Below the pieces are notes generated by a model. The model saw nothing but the letters and a program-made list of their open reading frames with translations, did no database searches and was not told the DNA's origin. A DNA stretch of 7,036 nucleotides. Source: Enterovirga sp. Its GTDB lineage: Bacteria; Pseudomonadota; Alphaproteobacteria; Rhizobiales; Beijerinckiaceae. The position numbers and the translations under genes are program-made. This document shows positions 1 through 7,036 of this stretch, one piece after another. Numbering within the stretch: the stretch's first letter is position 1; each line of letters opens with the position of its first letter. The stretch covers positions 1 through 7,036 of the forward strand of contig JAQGJZ010000534.1 in assembly GCA_028290385.1 (NCBI GenBank), given 5' to 3'.

Positions 1-264
1 ACGGGCGCGCCGGTGATCTTCGACGCCACGCATTCCGTGCAGCAGCCGGGCGGCAAGGGAACGAGTTCGGGCGGCGAGCGCCGCTTCGTGCCCGTTCTGG
101 CGCGCGCGGCCGTCGCGGTCGGCGTCGCGGGCATCTTCATTGAAACGCACGGCGATCCCGACCGGGCGCCCTCCGACGGCCCCAACATGGTGCCGCTCGC
201 CGCGATGCCGCAGCTTCTCGCCGAGCTGAAAGCCTTCGACGCGCTCGCGAAGTCCCGCGGCTAA
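1..264 (+). CDS. kdsA: KdsA, 3-deoxy-D-manno-octulosonate 8-phosphate synthase (3' part only)
   Basis: The last 87 codons of KdsA, read in frame from base 1 and ending at TAA 262-264; the start lies left of the window. The enzyme condenses phosphoenolpyruvate with arabinose 5-phosphate to give Kdo 8-phosphate for lipopolysaccharide core synthesis, in the cytoplasm. Visible family blocks are [10 protein letters not shown] (residues 5-14 of this fragment), the SGG and [13 protein letters not shown] stretch, FIETH (46-50) and SDGPN (58-62). By comparison with the E. coli enzyme, His11, Glu48, His50 and Asp59 of the fragment match active-site or metal-site positions. The family usually has Pro, Gln or Glu after the FIE-x-H histidine; here it is Gly, a small variation. 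The C-terminus ends normally, so only the left edge truncates it. In alphaproteobacteria kdsA often lies close upstream of eno; here an MFS gene and queF intervene. Confidence 0.95.
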   Translation, partial: TGAPVIFDATHSVQQPGGKGTSSGGERRFVPVLARAAVAVGVAGIFIETHGDPDRAPSDGPNMVPLAAMPQLLAELKAFDALAKSRG

Positions 265-359
265 CCGCGCGGGTCGCGCCGTGGGGGGCGAGTCAAGCGG
301 CCCTGGGGCGGGCGACCTGCGCGCGCACGGCCTCCCTTTTGAGCAAGGCGGGCGGTAAA

Positions 360-375
360 GGGTGGGTTCCTACCC
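360..375 (+). promoter_or_regulatory. Small hairpin just before the MFS start codon
   Basis: GGGTGG (360-365) can pair with CTACCC (370-375) around the four-base loop GTTC, giving six pairs of which one is G-T. It ends nine bases before the ATG at 385. No Shine-Dalgarno sequence lies between the hairpin and the ATG, so the element could affect translation of the transporter, or it could be chance in GC-rich DNA. There is no T-run, so it is not a convincing terminator for kdsA. The rest of the 265-384 gap shows no gene. Confidence 0.2.
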
Positions 376-384
376 CGAGCACTC

Positions 385-1563
385 ATGACCTCCGATACTT
401 CGGCCCGGCGGACGATCCTCGTTCTGTCCGTCTGCGGCTTCGCCTCGACCTTCGCGATCCGGTTCGTGGACCCGATGGTCGGCGAGATCTCGCGCGATCT
501 CGCCCGGCCCACGCAGGACGTCGCCCTGCTCGCGAGCGCCTTTGCGCTGCCCTACGCGCTGATTCAGCCCGTGCTCGGCCCGATCGGGGACGCCTTCGGC
601 AAGGAGCGCGTGATGAAAGCGTGCTTGCTGGTGCTGACCGTGTCGCTCGCCCTGTCGACCGTCACGCCGGATTTCGGCCCGCTTCTCGCGCTCCGCATCA
701 TCTCGGGCGCGGCCGGCGGCGGCATCATTCCCCTGGTCCTTGCGACCATCGGCGACCGGGTGCCCATGGCCGAACGCCAGGTGGCGATCGGGCGCTTCCT
801 GTTCTTCAACATCTCCGGCCAGCTGCTCGGCGGCACGGTCGCGGGGCTCCTCGCGAGCTGGACCGGCTGGCGCCTCGTATTCGGGCTCGCGGCCTTCCTG
901 GCGGGCGTCGCCGCGGCCGCGGTCGCGTTCGCGCTTCCGCGGTCGCCCAAGGCGGCAGGGCGCTTCAGCATCGCGGTCGCGGCAGACCGTTATGGCCGCC
1001 TCCTCAGGATGAGCCGGGCCCGCGCCCTCTACATGTTCGTGTTCTTCGAGGGCGGGATCGTGTTCGGCGTGCAGCCCTTTATCGCGCCGCTGCTCGAGGA
1101 GCGCGGCCGCGGCGGGGCGACCGAGGCCGGGCTGATCATCGCGGGTTTCGCCCTGGGCGGGATCGCCTACACGCTCGCGGTCGGGGCCATGCTGCGGATC
1201 CTCGGCCTGCGGCTGATGCTGATCACCGGGGGAGCGCTGGGCTTCGTGGCCTATGCCGTGCTCGCCTTCGGGCCGATCTGGCCCGTTCAGGCCGGCGCCA
1301 TGCTGCTGATCGGCACCAGCTTCTACATGCTCCACAATTCCTTCCAGACGCAGACCACGGAGCTCACGAGCGAGGCACGTGCCTCGGCCGTGTCGCTGCA
1401 CGCGTTCAGCTTCTTCACGGGGCAATCGATTGGTGCCCCGGTGGTCGGCGCTGGCCTTCTGCACCTTGGACTGACGCCGACGATGCTTCTGTGTGGCTTG
1501 GGAATGGTGACCCTAGGCCTTGTCTCGGCTGCCGTCCTGACCCGCTCTCAGCGGGCCCTGTAG
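385..1563 (+). CDS. MFS transporter, 12 predicted helices, substrate unknown
   Basis: A 392-residue inner-membrane protein of the major facilitator superfamily, probably a proton-coupled exporter, judging from family resemblance only. Hydrophobic helices cover nearly the whole chain, with a central loop at about residues 186-212 (polar and basic, [10 protein letters not shown]...[10 protein letters not shown]) separating two six-helix halves. An MFS motif A between helices 2 and 3 is seen as [12 protein letters not shown] (residues 65-76). Arg104 in LRIISG fits the motif B arginine of helix 4, and [10 protein letters not shown] (145-154) fits the glycine-rich helix 5 region. The first helix begins near residue 10, so the ATG at 385 gives a sensible N-terminus, although no clear ribosome binding site precedes it. 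The last 16 bases overlap the 3' end of queF on the other strand. The substrate cannot be read from the sequence. It separates kdsA from eno, neighbours in many related genomes, so it may be a later insertion. Confidence 0.9.
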   Translation: MTSDTSARRTILVLSVCGFASTFAIRFVDPMVGEISRDLARPTQDVALLASAFALPYALIQPVLGPIGDAFGKERVMKACLLVLTVSLALSTVTPDFGPLLALRIISGAAGGGIIPLVLATIGDRVPMAERQVAIGRFLFFNISGQLLGGTVAGLLASWTGWRLVFGLAAFLAGVAAAAVAFALPRSPKAAGRFSIAVAADRYGRLLRMSRARALYMFVFFEGGIVFGVQPFIAPLLEERGRGGATEAGLIIAGFALGGIAYTLAVGAMLRILGLRLMLITGGALGFVAYAVLAFGPIWPVQAGAMLLIGTSFYMLHNSFQTQTTELTSEARASAVSLHAFSFFTGQSIGAPVVGAGLLHLGLTPTMLLCGLGMVTLGLVSAAVLTRSQRAL

Positions 1564-2009
1564 GCCGGCACGCCCTGGTCGGGCAGCCACACGCCCTTCC
1601 GGGGCTCGCCCGTCTGCCAGAACACGTCGATCGGGATGCCGCCGCGCGGGTACCAATAGCCGCCGATGCGCAGCCAGCGCGGCGCCAGAAGCTCGGCCAG
1701 CGCCTTGCCGATCTTCACCGTGCAATCCTCGTGGAACGCGCCCTCGTTGCGGAAGCTCGTCAGGTAGAGCTTCAGCGATTTCGATTCCACGAGCCAAAGG
1801 TCTGGCACGTAGTCGATCACCAGGGTGGCGAAATCCGGCTGTCCGGTAACCGGGCAGAGCGAAGTGAATTCCGGCACCGTGAAGCGCGCAAGGTAATCCG
1901 TGTCCGGATGCGGGTTCGGCACGCGGTCCAGCCGGGCCTCCTCCGGCGAGCGGGGCAGGGGGGTCGGCTGGCCGAGCTGCAGGCCCGCCCGGGAAAGGTC
2001 GTCGGTCAT
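1548..2009 (-). CDS. queF: QueF, NADPH-dependent 7-cyano-7-deazaguanine (preQ0) reductase
   Basis: A 153-residue cytoplasmic enzyme that reduces the nitrile of preQ0 to the aminomethyl group of preQ1 with NADPH, a step in queuosine tRNA modification. The length matches the short, single-domain (YkvM-like, T-fold) class. [10 protein letters not shown] (51-60) carries the thioimide-forming Cys52 and the proton-relay Asp59. ESKSLKLY (75-82) is the QueF signature for NADPH binding. FHE (92-94) gives the substrate-binding His93 and Glu94. All these sit at a constant offset of three from the B. subtilis numbering (Cys55, Asp62, His96, Glu97), which supports a complete enzyme. The ATG (complement of 2007-2009) is preceded by GAGAG four bases upstream. 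The same frame stays open further upstream, but conserved sequence begins after this ATG. The gene is divergent from eno, and its end overlaps the MFS gene by 16 bases. No other queuosine gene is in view. Confidence 0.95.
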   Translation of the reverse strand: MTDDLSRAGLQLGQPTPLPRSPEEARLDRVPNPHPDTDYLARFTVPEFTSLCPVTGQPDFATLVIDYVPDLWLVESKSLKLYLTSFRNEGAFHEDCTVKIGKALAELLAPRWLRIGGYWYPRGGIPIDVFWQTGEPRKGVWLPDQGVPAYRAR

Positions 2010-2034
2010 AATGCTCTCGGTCGAGGTCTGCGTC

Positions 2035-2062
2035 AGATAGCGCCAATCGCTTGCCCGGTCAG
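2035..2062 (-). promoter_or_regulatory. Candidate queF promoter
   Basis: On the minus strand, CTGACC (complement of 2057-2062) and CTATCT (complement of 2035-2040) are separated by 16 bases, 25 bases before the queF ATG. The match to sigma-70-type boxes is partial, so this is a weak prediction. Its upstream box lies next to the candidate eno -35 box on the other strand. Confidence 0.2.
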
Positions 2063-2078
2063 CGCTTTCGGTCAATAA
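2051..2078 (+). promoter_or_regulatory. Candidate eno promoter
   Basis: TTGCCC (2051-2056) and CAATAA (2073-2078), 16 bases apart, form a housekeeping-like promoter about 55 bases before the eno GTG start. It is the only AT-richer patch in the 123-base gap between queF and eno. The match is partial and no transcription start is known. Confidence 0.3.
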
Positions 2079-3422
<1,344 letters not shown>

Positions 3423-3449
3423 GCGCTGGTCTGCGGCGCGGGACTTGAT

Positions 3450-3471
3450 AGGTCGGCCCTCATGCCGACCT
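3450..3471 (+). repeat. Perfect 8-bp inverted repeat between eno and the DMT gene
   Basis: AGGTCGGC (3450-3457) and GCCGACCT (3464-3471) are exact reverse complements around the six-base loop CCTCAT. The repeat begins 27 bases after the eno stop and ends 10 bases before the GTG start of the transporter. There is no T-run after it, so an intrinsic terminator is doubtful; it may be a transcript-stabilising hairpin, an operator, or a control of the downstream start. Confidence 0.55.
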
Positions 3472-3481
3472 CATCCGACTC

Positions 3482-4378
3482 GTGAGCGCCCGTCTCGCCG
3501 TTCTCGCCATCCTGGCGGCGATGGTGATCTACGGCGCCAACTTCGCCGTGACCCGTCTCGGGACGCAGTACGGCCTCACACCGGGCGACCTCGCTGCCGC
3601 CCGGTTCGGCATCGCGGGATTTCTGCTGCTGCCCGTCTTCGTGCGGCACGGGATTTCCACCTGCGCCGGCCTCGGCTGGCGCCGGGGCGTCGTCCTAGCG
3701 ATCACCGGCGGCGCGGTCATGACCCTGTGCATGAACACGGGCCTGAAGTTCGCGCCGGCCGCCCATGGCGCCGCGCTCGGCCCCGGCACCGTGACCACCG
3801 TCGGCGTCGTTTTTGCAATGGTGGCGGCCGGGGTTGCGCCGCCGCTTCTGTCCGTTCTGGGGCTGGCCACGATCCTGGCCGGGCTCGCAACCATCGCGAT
3901 TGCCGGATCGACCTCGGGCGGCAGCAACGTCCCGCTCGGCGACGCCCTGTTCTTCGTCACCGGGCTGCTCTGGGGCTTCTACCCCATCCTGCTTCACCGC
4001 TGGCGCGTCGGCCCCATGGTGTCGGCCGCGATCGTGGCGGTGCTGTCGCTGGTGTATCTCCCGATCTGGCTCGCCGGGGGCGTGTCGCACCTCGCTGCGG
4101 TTCCGCTCTGGATGGTGCTGTTCCAGTGCTTCTTCCAGGGCATCCTGAACAGCATCGTCGGGCTCTGGCTTTGGGGCCACGCGGTGAAGACGCTCGGCGC
4201 CTCGCGCACGCAGCTGTTTCCGCCGCTCATCCCGGTGCTCGGAACGCTGTTCGCCATCCCGATTCTGGGCGAGATCCCGGGGCCCCTGCAGGGGCTCGGC
4301 GTGCTGCTGATCGTCGGCGGCATCCTCACCTCCCTGCTCGGCGCGCGCCTTCGGGCCCGCAAGACGGCCTCAGCCTAA
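3482..4378 (+). CDS. DMT-superfamily EamA-type membrane transporter
   Basis: A 298-residue, ten-helix inner-membrane protein of the drug/metabolite transporter superfamily. It has two tandem EamA repeats, about residues 5-143 and 153-288. The first repeat opens with a helix carrying YGANFAVTR (17-25) followed by AARFGIAG (39-46), the usual start of this fold. The second ends with GASRTQLFPPLIPVLGTLFA and the conserved Gly-Glu (262-263), followed by the final helix. The C-terminus is short and basic (RLRARKT), as expected for a cytoplasmic tail. The start is GTG 3482, because the frame closes at TAG 3449 with no other start between. No Shine-Dalgarno is obvious. A seven-codon ORF (ATG 3462) ends in a TGA overlapping this GTG. 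Members export amino acids, nucleosides, sugars or drugs; the substrate here cannot be told. It sits between eno and the ftsB-like gene. Confidence 0.9.
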   Translation: MSARLAVLAILAAMVIYGANFAVTRLGTQYGLTPGDLAAARFGIAGFLLLPVFVRHGISTCAGLGWRRGVVLAITGGAVMTLCMNTGLKFAPAAHGAALGPGTVTTVGVVFAMVAAGVAPPLLSVLGLATILAGLATIAIAGSTSGGSNVPLGDALFFVTGLLWGFYPILLHRWRVGPMVSAAIVAVLSLVYLPIWLAGGVSHLAAVPLWMVLFQCFFQGILNSIVGLWLWGHAVKTLGASRTQLFPPLIPVLGTLFAIPILGEIPGPLQGLGVLLIVGGILTSLLGARLRARKTASA

Positions 4379-4385
4379 CGGGCCC

Positions 4386-4393
4386 TTAACCAT
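4386..4393 (+). promoter_or_regulatory. CtrA-like half-site TTAACCAT upstream of the division gene
   Basis: The 8-mer TTAACCAT lies 20 bases before the ATG of the FtsB-like gene. Published work on alphaproteobacterial cell-cycle control describes TTAACCAT as a CtrA-type binding word. An exact copy in front of a cell-division gene, in DNA this GC-rich, is suggestive. A single short word can occur by chance, and no second TTAA half-site is seen nearby. Confidence 0.35.
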
Positions 4394-4418
4394 GGCGCGC
4401 CCATCCTCGCGCCATGGT
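4389..4418 (+). repeat. Perfect 11-bp inverted repeat covering the ftsB-like start codon
   Basis: ACCATGGCGCG (4389-4399) and CGCGCCATGGT (4408-4418) are exact reverse complements around the eight-base loop CCCATCCT. The ATG start of the division gene (4414-4416) is inside the right arm, and the left arm shares bases with the TTAACCAT word. In RNA this would form a stable GC-rich hairpin that hides the start codon. In DNA it is a possible dyad operator. No T-run follows, so terminator function for the DMT gene is unlikely. Confidence 0.6.
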
Positions 4419-4740
4419 CGTTCGTCGGCGATTCCGTGCCTTTCTCATCCCGCTCGCGCTCTATGTCGTCGCGGGGGCGGCGGTCGGCTATTTTGTGCAC
4501 AGCGCTCAGGTCGGCAATCGCGGCCTTCTCGCCAAGCGCGCGCTCAAGACCCAGGTTTTTGCGCTGCGTGAGGAGCTCGCGCAGGTGCAGGCGGAACACG
4601 CCGATTGGAACCGGCGCCTGGCGCTGCTCCGGGCCGACCAGGTGGATCGCGATCTCCTCGACGAGCGGGCACGGATCGTGCTTGGCCGCGTTCACAAGAA
4701 CGACCTCGTGATCGTCCAGCCCTTCGCCGGGGAACCTTGA
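4414..4740 (+). CDS. ftsB: FtsB/DivIC-family septum formation initiator
   Basis: A 108-residue bitopic membrane protein of the division apparatus. In the family, FtsB forms a coiled-coil complex with FtsL and FtsQ that helps activate septal wall synthesis. The layout fits: a short basic N-terminus (RRRFR, 4-8), one transmembrane helix (about 9-29), then a periplasmic coiled coil (about 42-75, with heptad-like leucines). The family-typical end LLDERARIVLG (81-91) is followed by a short tail (LVIVQP). The Gly at 34-37 region before the coil also matches the family. The ATG at 4414 puts the basic residues directly before the helix. It has no visible Shine-Dalgarno and lies inside a perfect inverted repeat. 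Neighbours support the call: ftsB follows eno in enteric bacteria, and similar small genes precede pdhA in Hyphomicrobiales. Identity as FtsB rather than another DivIC-type protein is inferred. Confidence 0.85.
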   Translation: MVVRRRFRAFLIPLALYVVAGAAVGYFVHSAQVGNRGLLAKRALKTQVFALREELAQVQAEHADWNRRLALLRADQVDRDLLDERARIVLGRVHKNDLVIVQPFAGEP

Positions 4741-4763
4741 CGCACGCACTCGATTTCGGGCCG

Positions 4764-4795
4764 CGACTGGTCTACCACTCCGTGCAGACCAGTCG
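4764..4795 (+). repeat. Perfect 10-bp inverted repeat abutting the pdhA ribosome binding site
   Basis: CGACTGGTCT (4764-4773) and AGACCAGTCG (4786-4795) are exact reverse complements around a 12-base centre. The final G of the right arm is the first base of the pdhA Shine-Dalgarno. The left half also contains a smaller dyad, TGGT-CT-ACCA (4768-4777). CTGGTC/GACCAG half-sites resemble those bound by GntR/FadR-type repressors, so this could be an operator for pdhAB; it could equally act as an RNA hairpin controlling ribosome access. No T-run follows. Confidence 0.55.
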
Positions 4796-4800
4796 GAGGA
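4795..4800 (+). promoter_or_regulatory. Strong pdhA ribosome binding site
   Basis: GGAGGA lies six bases before the ATG at 4807 and is the clearest Shine-Dalgarno in the window. Its first base is the last base of the inverted repeat immediately upstream. Confidence 0.75.
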
Positions 4801-4806
4801 CCCTGA

Positions 4807-5838
4807 ATGGCAGTCGCTGCTCGCAAGCAGAGTTCAGCCGTACGTGACACGGCGCAAGGGAGCGAGCTGCCCGAGCTGACCCGAGAGCAGGAGCTCGAAG
4901 CCTATCGCATGATGCTGCTGATCCGCCGCTTCGAGGAGAAGGCGGGGCAGATGTACGGGATGGGCCTCATCGGCGGCTTCTGCCACCTTTATATCGGCCA
5001 GGAAGCGGTCGTGGTCGGCATGCAGATGGCCGCCAAAGGCGGGGACGAGGTCATCACGGGATATCGCGATCACGGCCACATGCTCGCCTGCGGGATGGAC
5101 CCGCGCGGCGTCATGGCCGAGCTCACCGGGCGCCGCGGAGGCTACTCCAAGGGCAAGGGCGGCTCGATGCACATGTTCTCCAAGGAGAAGCAGTTCTACG
5201 GCGGCCACGGCATCGTCGGGGCGCAGGTTTCGCTCGGCACCGGGCTCGGCCTCGCCAACTGGTATCGGGACGACGGCCGCGTGTCGCTGACCTATTTCGG
5301 TGACGGCGCCGCGAACCAGGGCCAGGTCTACGAGAGCTTCAACATGGCGGAGCTGTGGAAGCTGCCGGTCGTGTACGTGATCGAGAACAACCGCTACGCC
5401 ATGGGCACCTCGGTCTCCCGCGCGTCCGCGCAGACCGACTTTTCCAAGCGCGGCGTGTCCTTCAACATCCCCGGCGAGCAGGTGGACGGGATGGACGTGC
5501 GCGCGGTCTTTGCCGCGGGCCAACGCGCCATCGACTTCGCCCGCTCCGGCCAGGGCCCCTACATCCTGGAGATGCAGACCTACCGCTATCGCGGCCACTC
5601 CATGTCCGACCCGGCGAAGTATCGCTCGAAGGACGAGGTGACCCGCATGCGGGAGGAGCACGACCCGATCGAGATGGTGCGCCGCCGCCTTGTGGAGACC
5701 CACAAGATGCCGGAGGACGAGCTCAAGAAGGTCGACGGCAAGGTTCGCGAGATCGTCAACGACTCGGCCGAGTTCGCGACGCATGATCCCGAGCCCGACG
5801 TCTCCGAGCTGTGGACCGACGTGCTGCGGGACGCCTGA
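4807..5838 (+). CDS. pdhA: Pyruvate dehydrogenase E1 component, alpha subunit
   Basis: A 343-residue subunit of the heterotetrameric (alpha2 beta2) pyruvate dehydrogenase E1. With thiamine diphosphate it decarboxylates pyruvate and passes the acetyl group to a lipoyl domain. After a polar, low-complexity N-terminus (about 1-25), the fold begins at [34 protein letters not shown] (56-68) and [11 protein letters not shown] (86-96) are conserved E1-alpha blocks, and GGSMHMF (118-124) precedes the cofactor site. The thiamine diphosphate motif starts GDG (165-167) and ends NN (194-195). The loop [13 protein letters not shown] (261-273) holds His264 and the serine equivalent to mammalian phosphorylation site 1 (Ser265); no kinase gene is seen here. 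Pyruvate is the likely substrate rather than a branched-chain keto acid, given the close fit to PDH E1-alpha and the lipoyl-fused partner. A good Shine-Dalgarno supports the ATG. pdhB follows after 44 bases, so the two are probably co-transcribed. Confidence 0.96.
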   Translation: MAVAARKQSSAVRDTAQGSELPELTREQELEAYRMMLLIRRFEEKAGQMYGMGLIGGFCHLYIGQEAVVVGMQMAAKGGDEVITGYRDHGHMLACGMDPRGVMAELTGRRGGYSKGKGGSMHMFSKEKQFYGGHGIVGAQVSLGTGLGLANWYRDDGRVSLTYFGDGAANQGQVYESFNMAELWKLPVVYVIENNRYAMGTSVSRASAQTDFSKRGVSFNIPGEQVDGMDVRAVFAAGQRAIDFARSGQGPYILEMQTYRYRGHSMSDPAKYRSKDEVTRMREEHDPIEMVRRRLVETHKMPEDELKKVDGKVREIVNDSAEFATHDPEPDVSELWTDVLRDA

Positions 5839-5882
5839 TTCCCGCGCCGCGCTGCACGCCGCCGACAACGAACAGAGCACTC

Positions 5883-7036
5883 ATGCCGACCGACATCCTG
5901 ATGCCCGCCCTCTCCCCGACGATGGAGCAGGGCAAGCTGGCGAAATGGCTCAAGAAAGAGGGCGATCCGGTCAAGTCGGGCGATGTCCTGGCCGAGATCG
6001 AGACCGACAAGGCGACCATGGAGGTCGAGGCGGTCGACGAGGGCATTCTGGCCAAGATCCTGGTCGGCGACGGCACGGACAACGTCGCCGTCAACACGCC
6101 GATCGGCGTGATCACGGCCGAAGGCGAGGACGTGTCCACGGCCTCGACATCGGGCGGCAACGCCGGCCAGCCGCCGGAGGCTGGCGGCACCGGGCAGGCC
6201 CAGGCGCAGGTGAGCAAGCGGACCGAGCAGCCCGACGCTGATTACAAGGCGCAGGAATCGCAGCCGCCGGCCGCGCCCGGCGCGATTCCGGCGACCGCCA
6301 AGGCGCCGTCCGCCGTGTCGGCCCCGCCGCAGCCCCGGACCGTCGCGCGCCCCGAGGTGCCCGAGGGCACGGAGATGGTCACCATGACGGTGCGCGAGGC
6401 GCTCCGCGACGCGATGGCCGAGGAGATGCGCCGCGACAAGGACGTCTTCGTGATGGGCGAGGAGGTCGCCGAGTACCAGGGCGCCTACAAGGTCACGCAG
6501 GGCCTGCTGCAGGAATTCGGCCCGAAGCGCGTCATCGACACGCCGATCACCGAGCACGGTTTTGCCGGCCTCGGCGTTGGTGCGGCGCTCGCCGGCCTGA
6601 AGCCGATCGTCGAGTTCATGACCTGGAACTTCGCCATGCAGGCGATCGACCAGATCATCAACTCGGCGGCGAAGACGCTGTACATGTCCGGCGGGCAGAT
6701 GGGCGCGCCGATCGTCTTCCGCGGCCCGAACGGCGCCGCGGCGCGCGTCGCCGCCCAGCACAGCCACGATTACGCGGCCTGGTATTCGAACGTGCCCGGC
6801 CTGAAGGTCGTGATGCCGTACACGGCGGCGGACGCAAAAGGCCTGCTCAAGGCCGCGATCCGCGATCCGAACCCGATCATCTTCCTGGAAAACGAGATCC
6901 TGTACGGGCAGTCGATGCCCGTGCCGAAGCTCGACGACTTCGTCCTGCCGATAGGCAAGGCGCGCATCCACCGCGAGGGCTCGGACGTCCCGATCGTCTC
7001 CTTCGGGATCGGCATGACCTACGCCCTGAAGGCCGC
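5883..7036 (+). CDS. pdhB: Pyruvate dehydrogenase E1 beta subunit with N-terminal lipoyl domain (3' end missing)
   Basis: An open frame of 384 full codons that runs off the right edge; related proteins have roughly 460-480 residues, so about a fifth is missing. Residues 1-80 form a biotinyl/lipoyl domain opening [15 protein letters not shown], with the acceptor Lys43 in [11 protein letters not shown]. Residues 85-163 are an Ala/Pro/Gly/Gln-rich flexible linker. The E1-beta catalytic domain starts near 165 ([14 protein letters not shown]). It shows [17 protein letters not shown] (189-205) with the thiamine-activating glutamate, [33 protein letters not shown] and [11 protein letters not shown] (290-300) with the active-site His293. 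It pairs with PdhA to form E1. A lipoyl domain is normally on E2; its fusion to E1-beta is known in alphaproteobacteria such as Sinorhizobium and Zymomonas. The ATG is preceded by no clear Shine-Dalgarno, so translation may be coupled to pdhA. Genes for E2 and E3 would be expected downstream but are out of view. Confidence 0.96.
   Translation, partial: MPTDILMPALSPTMEQGKLAKWLKKEGDPVKSGDVLAEIETDKATMEVEAVDEGILAKILVGDGTDNVAVNTPIGVITAEGEDVSTASTSGGNAGQPPEAGGTGQAQAQVSKRTEQPDADYKAQESQPPAAPGAIPATAKAPSAVSAPPQPRTVARPEVPEGTEMVTMTVREALRDAMAEEMRRDKDVFVMGEEVAEYQGAYKVTQGLLQEFGPKRVIDTPITEHGFAGLGVGAALAGLKPIVEFMTWNFAMQAIDQIINSAAKTLYMSGGQMGAPIVFRGPNGAAARVAAQHSHDYAAWYSNVPGLKVVMPYTAADAKGLLKAAIRDPNPIIFLENEILYGQSMPVPKLDDFVLPIGKARIHREGSDVPIVSFGIGMTYALKA

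Noticed and set aside
261..273. Possible Gly substitution as damage in KdsA (HGDP instead of the more usual HPDP or HQDP near bases 148-159).
   Set aside because: The neighbouring active-site residues and the normal C-terminus are intact, so this is probably natural variation.
267..340. Possible terminator after kdsA: GCGCG-GGT-CGCGC at 267-279 and a TTTT at 337-340.
   Set aside because: The stem has only five pairs, and the T-run is about 60 bases away with no hairpin directly before it.
377..387. Repeated word GAGCACTCATG at the MFS start and at the pdhB start (5875-5885), and CTCATGCCGACC shared by 3460-3471 and the pdhB start.
   Set aside because: Chance matches of 11-12 bases are expected in a window of this size and base bias. 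The copies show no shared flanks or common role.
339..2078. A 579-residue plus-strand open frame overlapping the MFS gene and queF.
   Set aside because: It is the out-of-frame shadow of the MFS gene and then the antisense of queF. The translation is Arg/Pro/Ala-rich with no domain.
3445..4389. A 314-residue plus-strand frame overlapping the DMT transporter.
   Set aside because: It is Arg/Pro-rich and lacks membrane helices. The other frame gives a clean ten-helix EamA protein.
4737..4742. TTGACG, a good -35-like box at the end of the ftsB-like gene.
   Set aside because: No acceptable -10 box lies 15-19 bases downstream, so no pdhA promoter was called.
5586..6971. A 461-residue minus-strand open frame opposite pdhA and pdhB, and a 348-residue one at 4834-5880.
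   Set aside because: Both lie opposite strongly supported PDH subunits, and their translations are compositionally biased with no recognisable motif.

Overview
The window looks like an ordinary chromosomal segment from a high-GC alphaproteobacterium, most likely order Hyphomicrobiales and plausibly close to Methylobacterium or Microvirga. The reasons are strong G/C bias at third codon positions, an E1-beta subunit with an N-terminal lipoyl domain, the enolase / FtsB-like / pdhA / pdhB gene order, and a TTAACCAT word resembling a CtrA half-site. The genus is an inference from protein character and gene order; no search was run.

Layout from left to right. The 3' end of kdsA (Kdo-8-phosphate synthase, for lipopolysaccharide) runs off the left edge. 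A 120-base gap follows, then a 12-helix MFS transporter. Its last 16 bases overlap the end of queF, which lies on the minus strand and encodes the last enzyme of preQ0-to-preQ1 reduction for queuosine. A 123-base divergent promoter region separates queF from eno (enolase, GTG start). Then come a DMT/EamA transporter, an FtsB/DivIC-like division protein, pdhA (pyruvate dehydrogenase E1 alpha) and pdhB (E1 beta fused to a lipoyl domain), which is cut by the right edge.

The genes join central carbon flow. Enolase makes phosphoenolpyruvate, which KdsA uses for Kdo and which feeds pyruvate to the PDH E1 encoded by pdhA and pdhB. The FtsB-like gene sits near eno, as ftsB does in enteric bacteria, here with one transporter gene between them. 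All plus-strand genes from eno to pdhB are co-directional, but the gaps hold three perfect inverted repeats, so they may not be one transcript.

No mobile element, CRISPR array, RNA gene or evident novel system was found. The most interesting signals are non-coding: an 11-bp perfect inverted repeat that buries the ftsB-like start codon and overlaps a CtrA-like word; a 10-bp perfect inverted repeat abutting the pdhA ribosome binding site; and an 8-bp perfect inverted repeat with a seven-codon ORF just before the DMT transporter.
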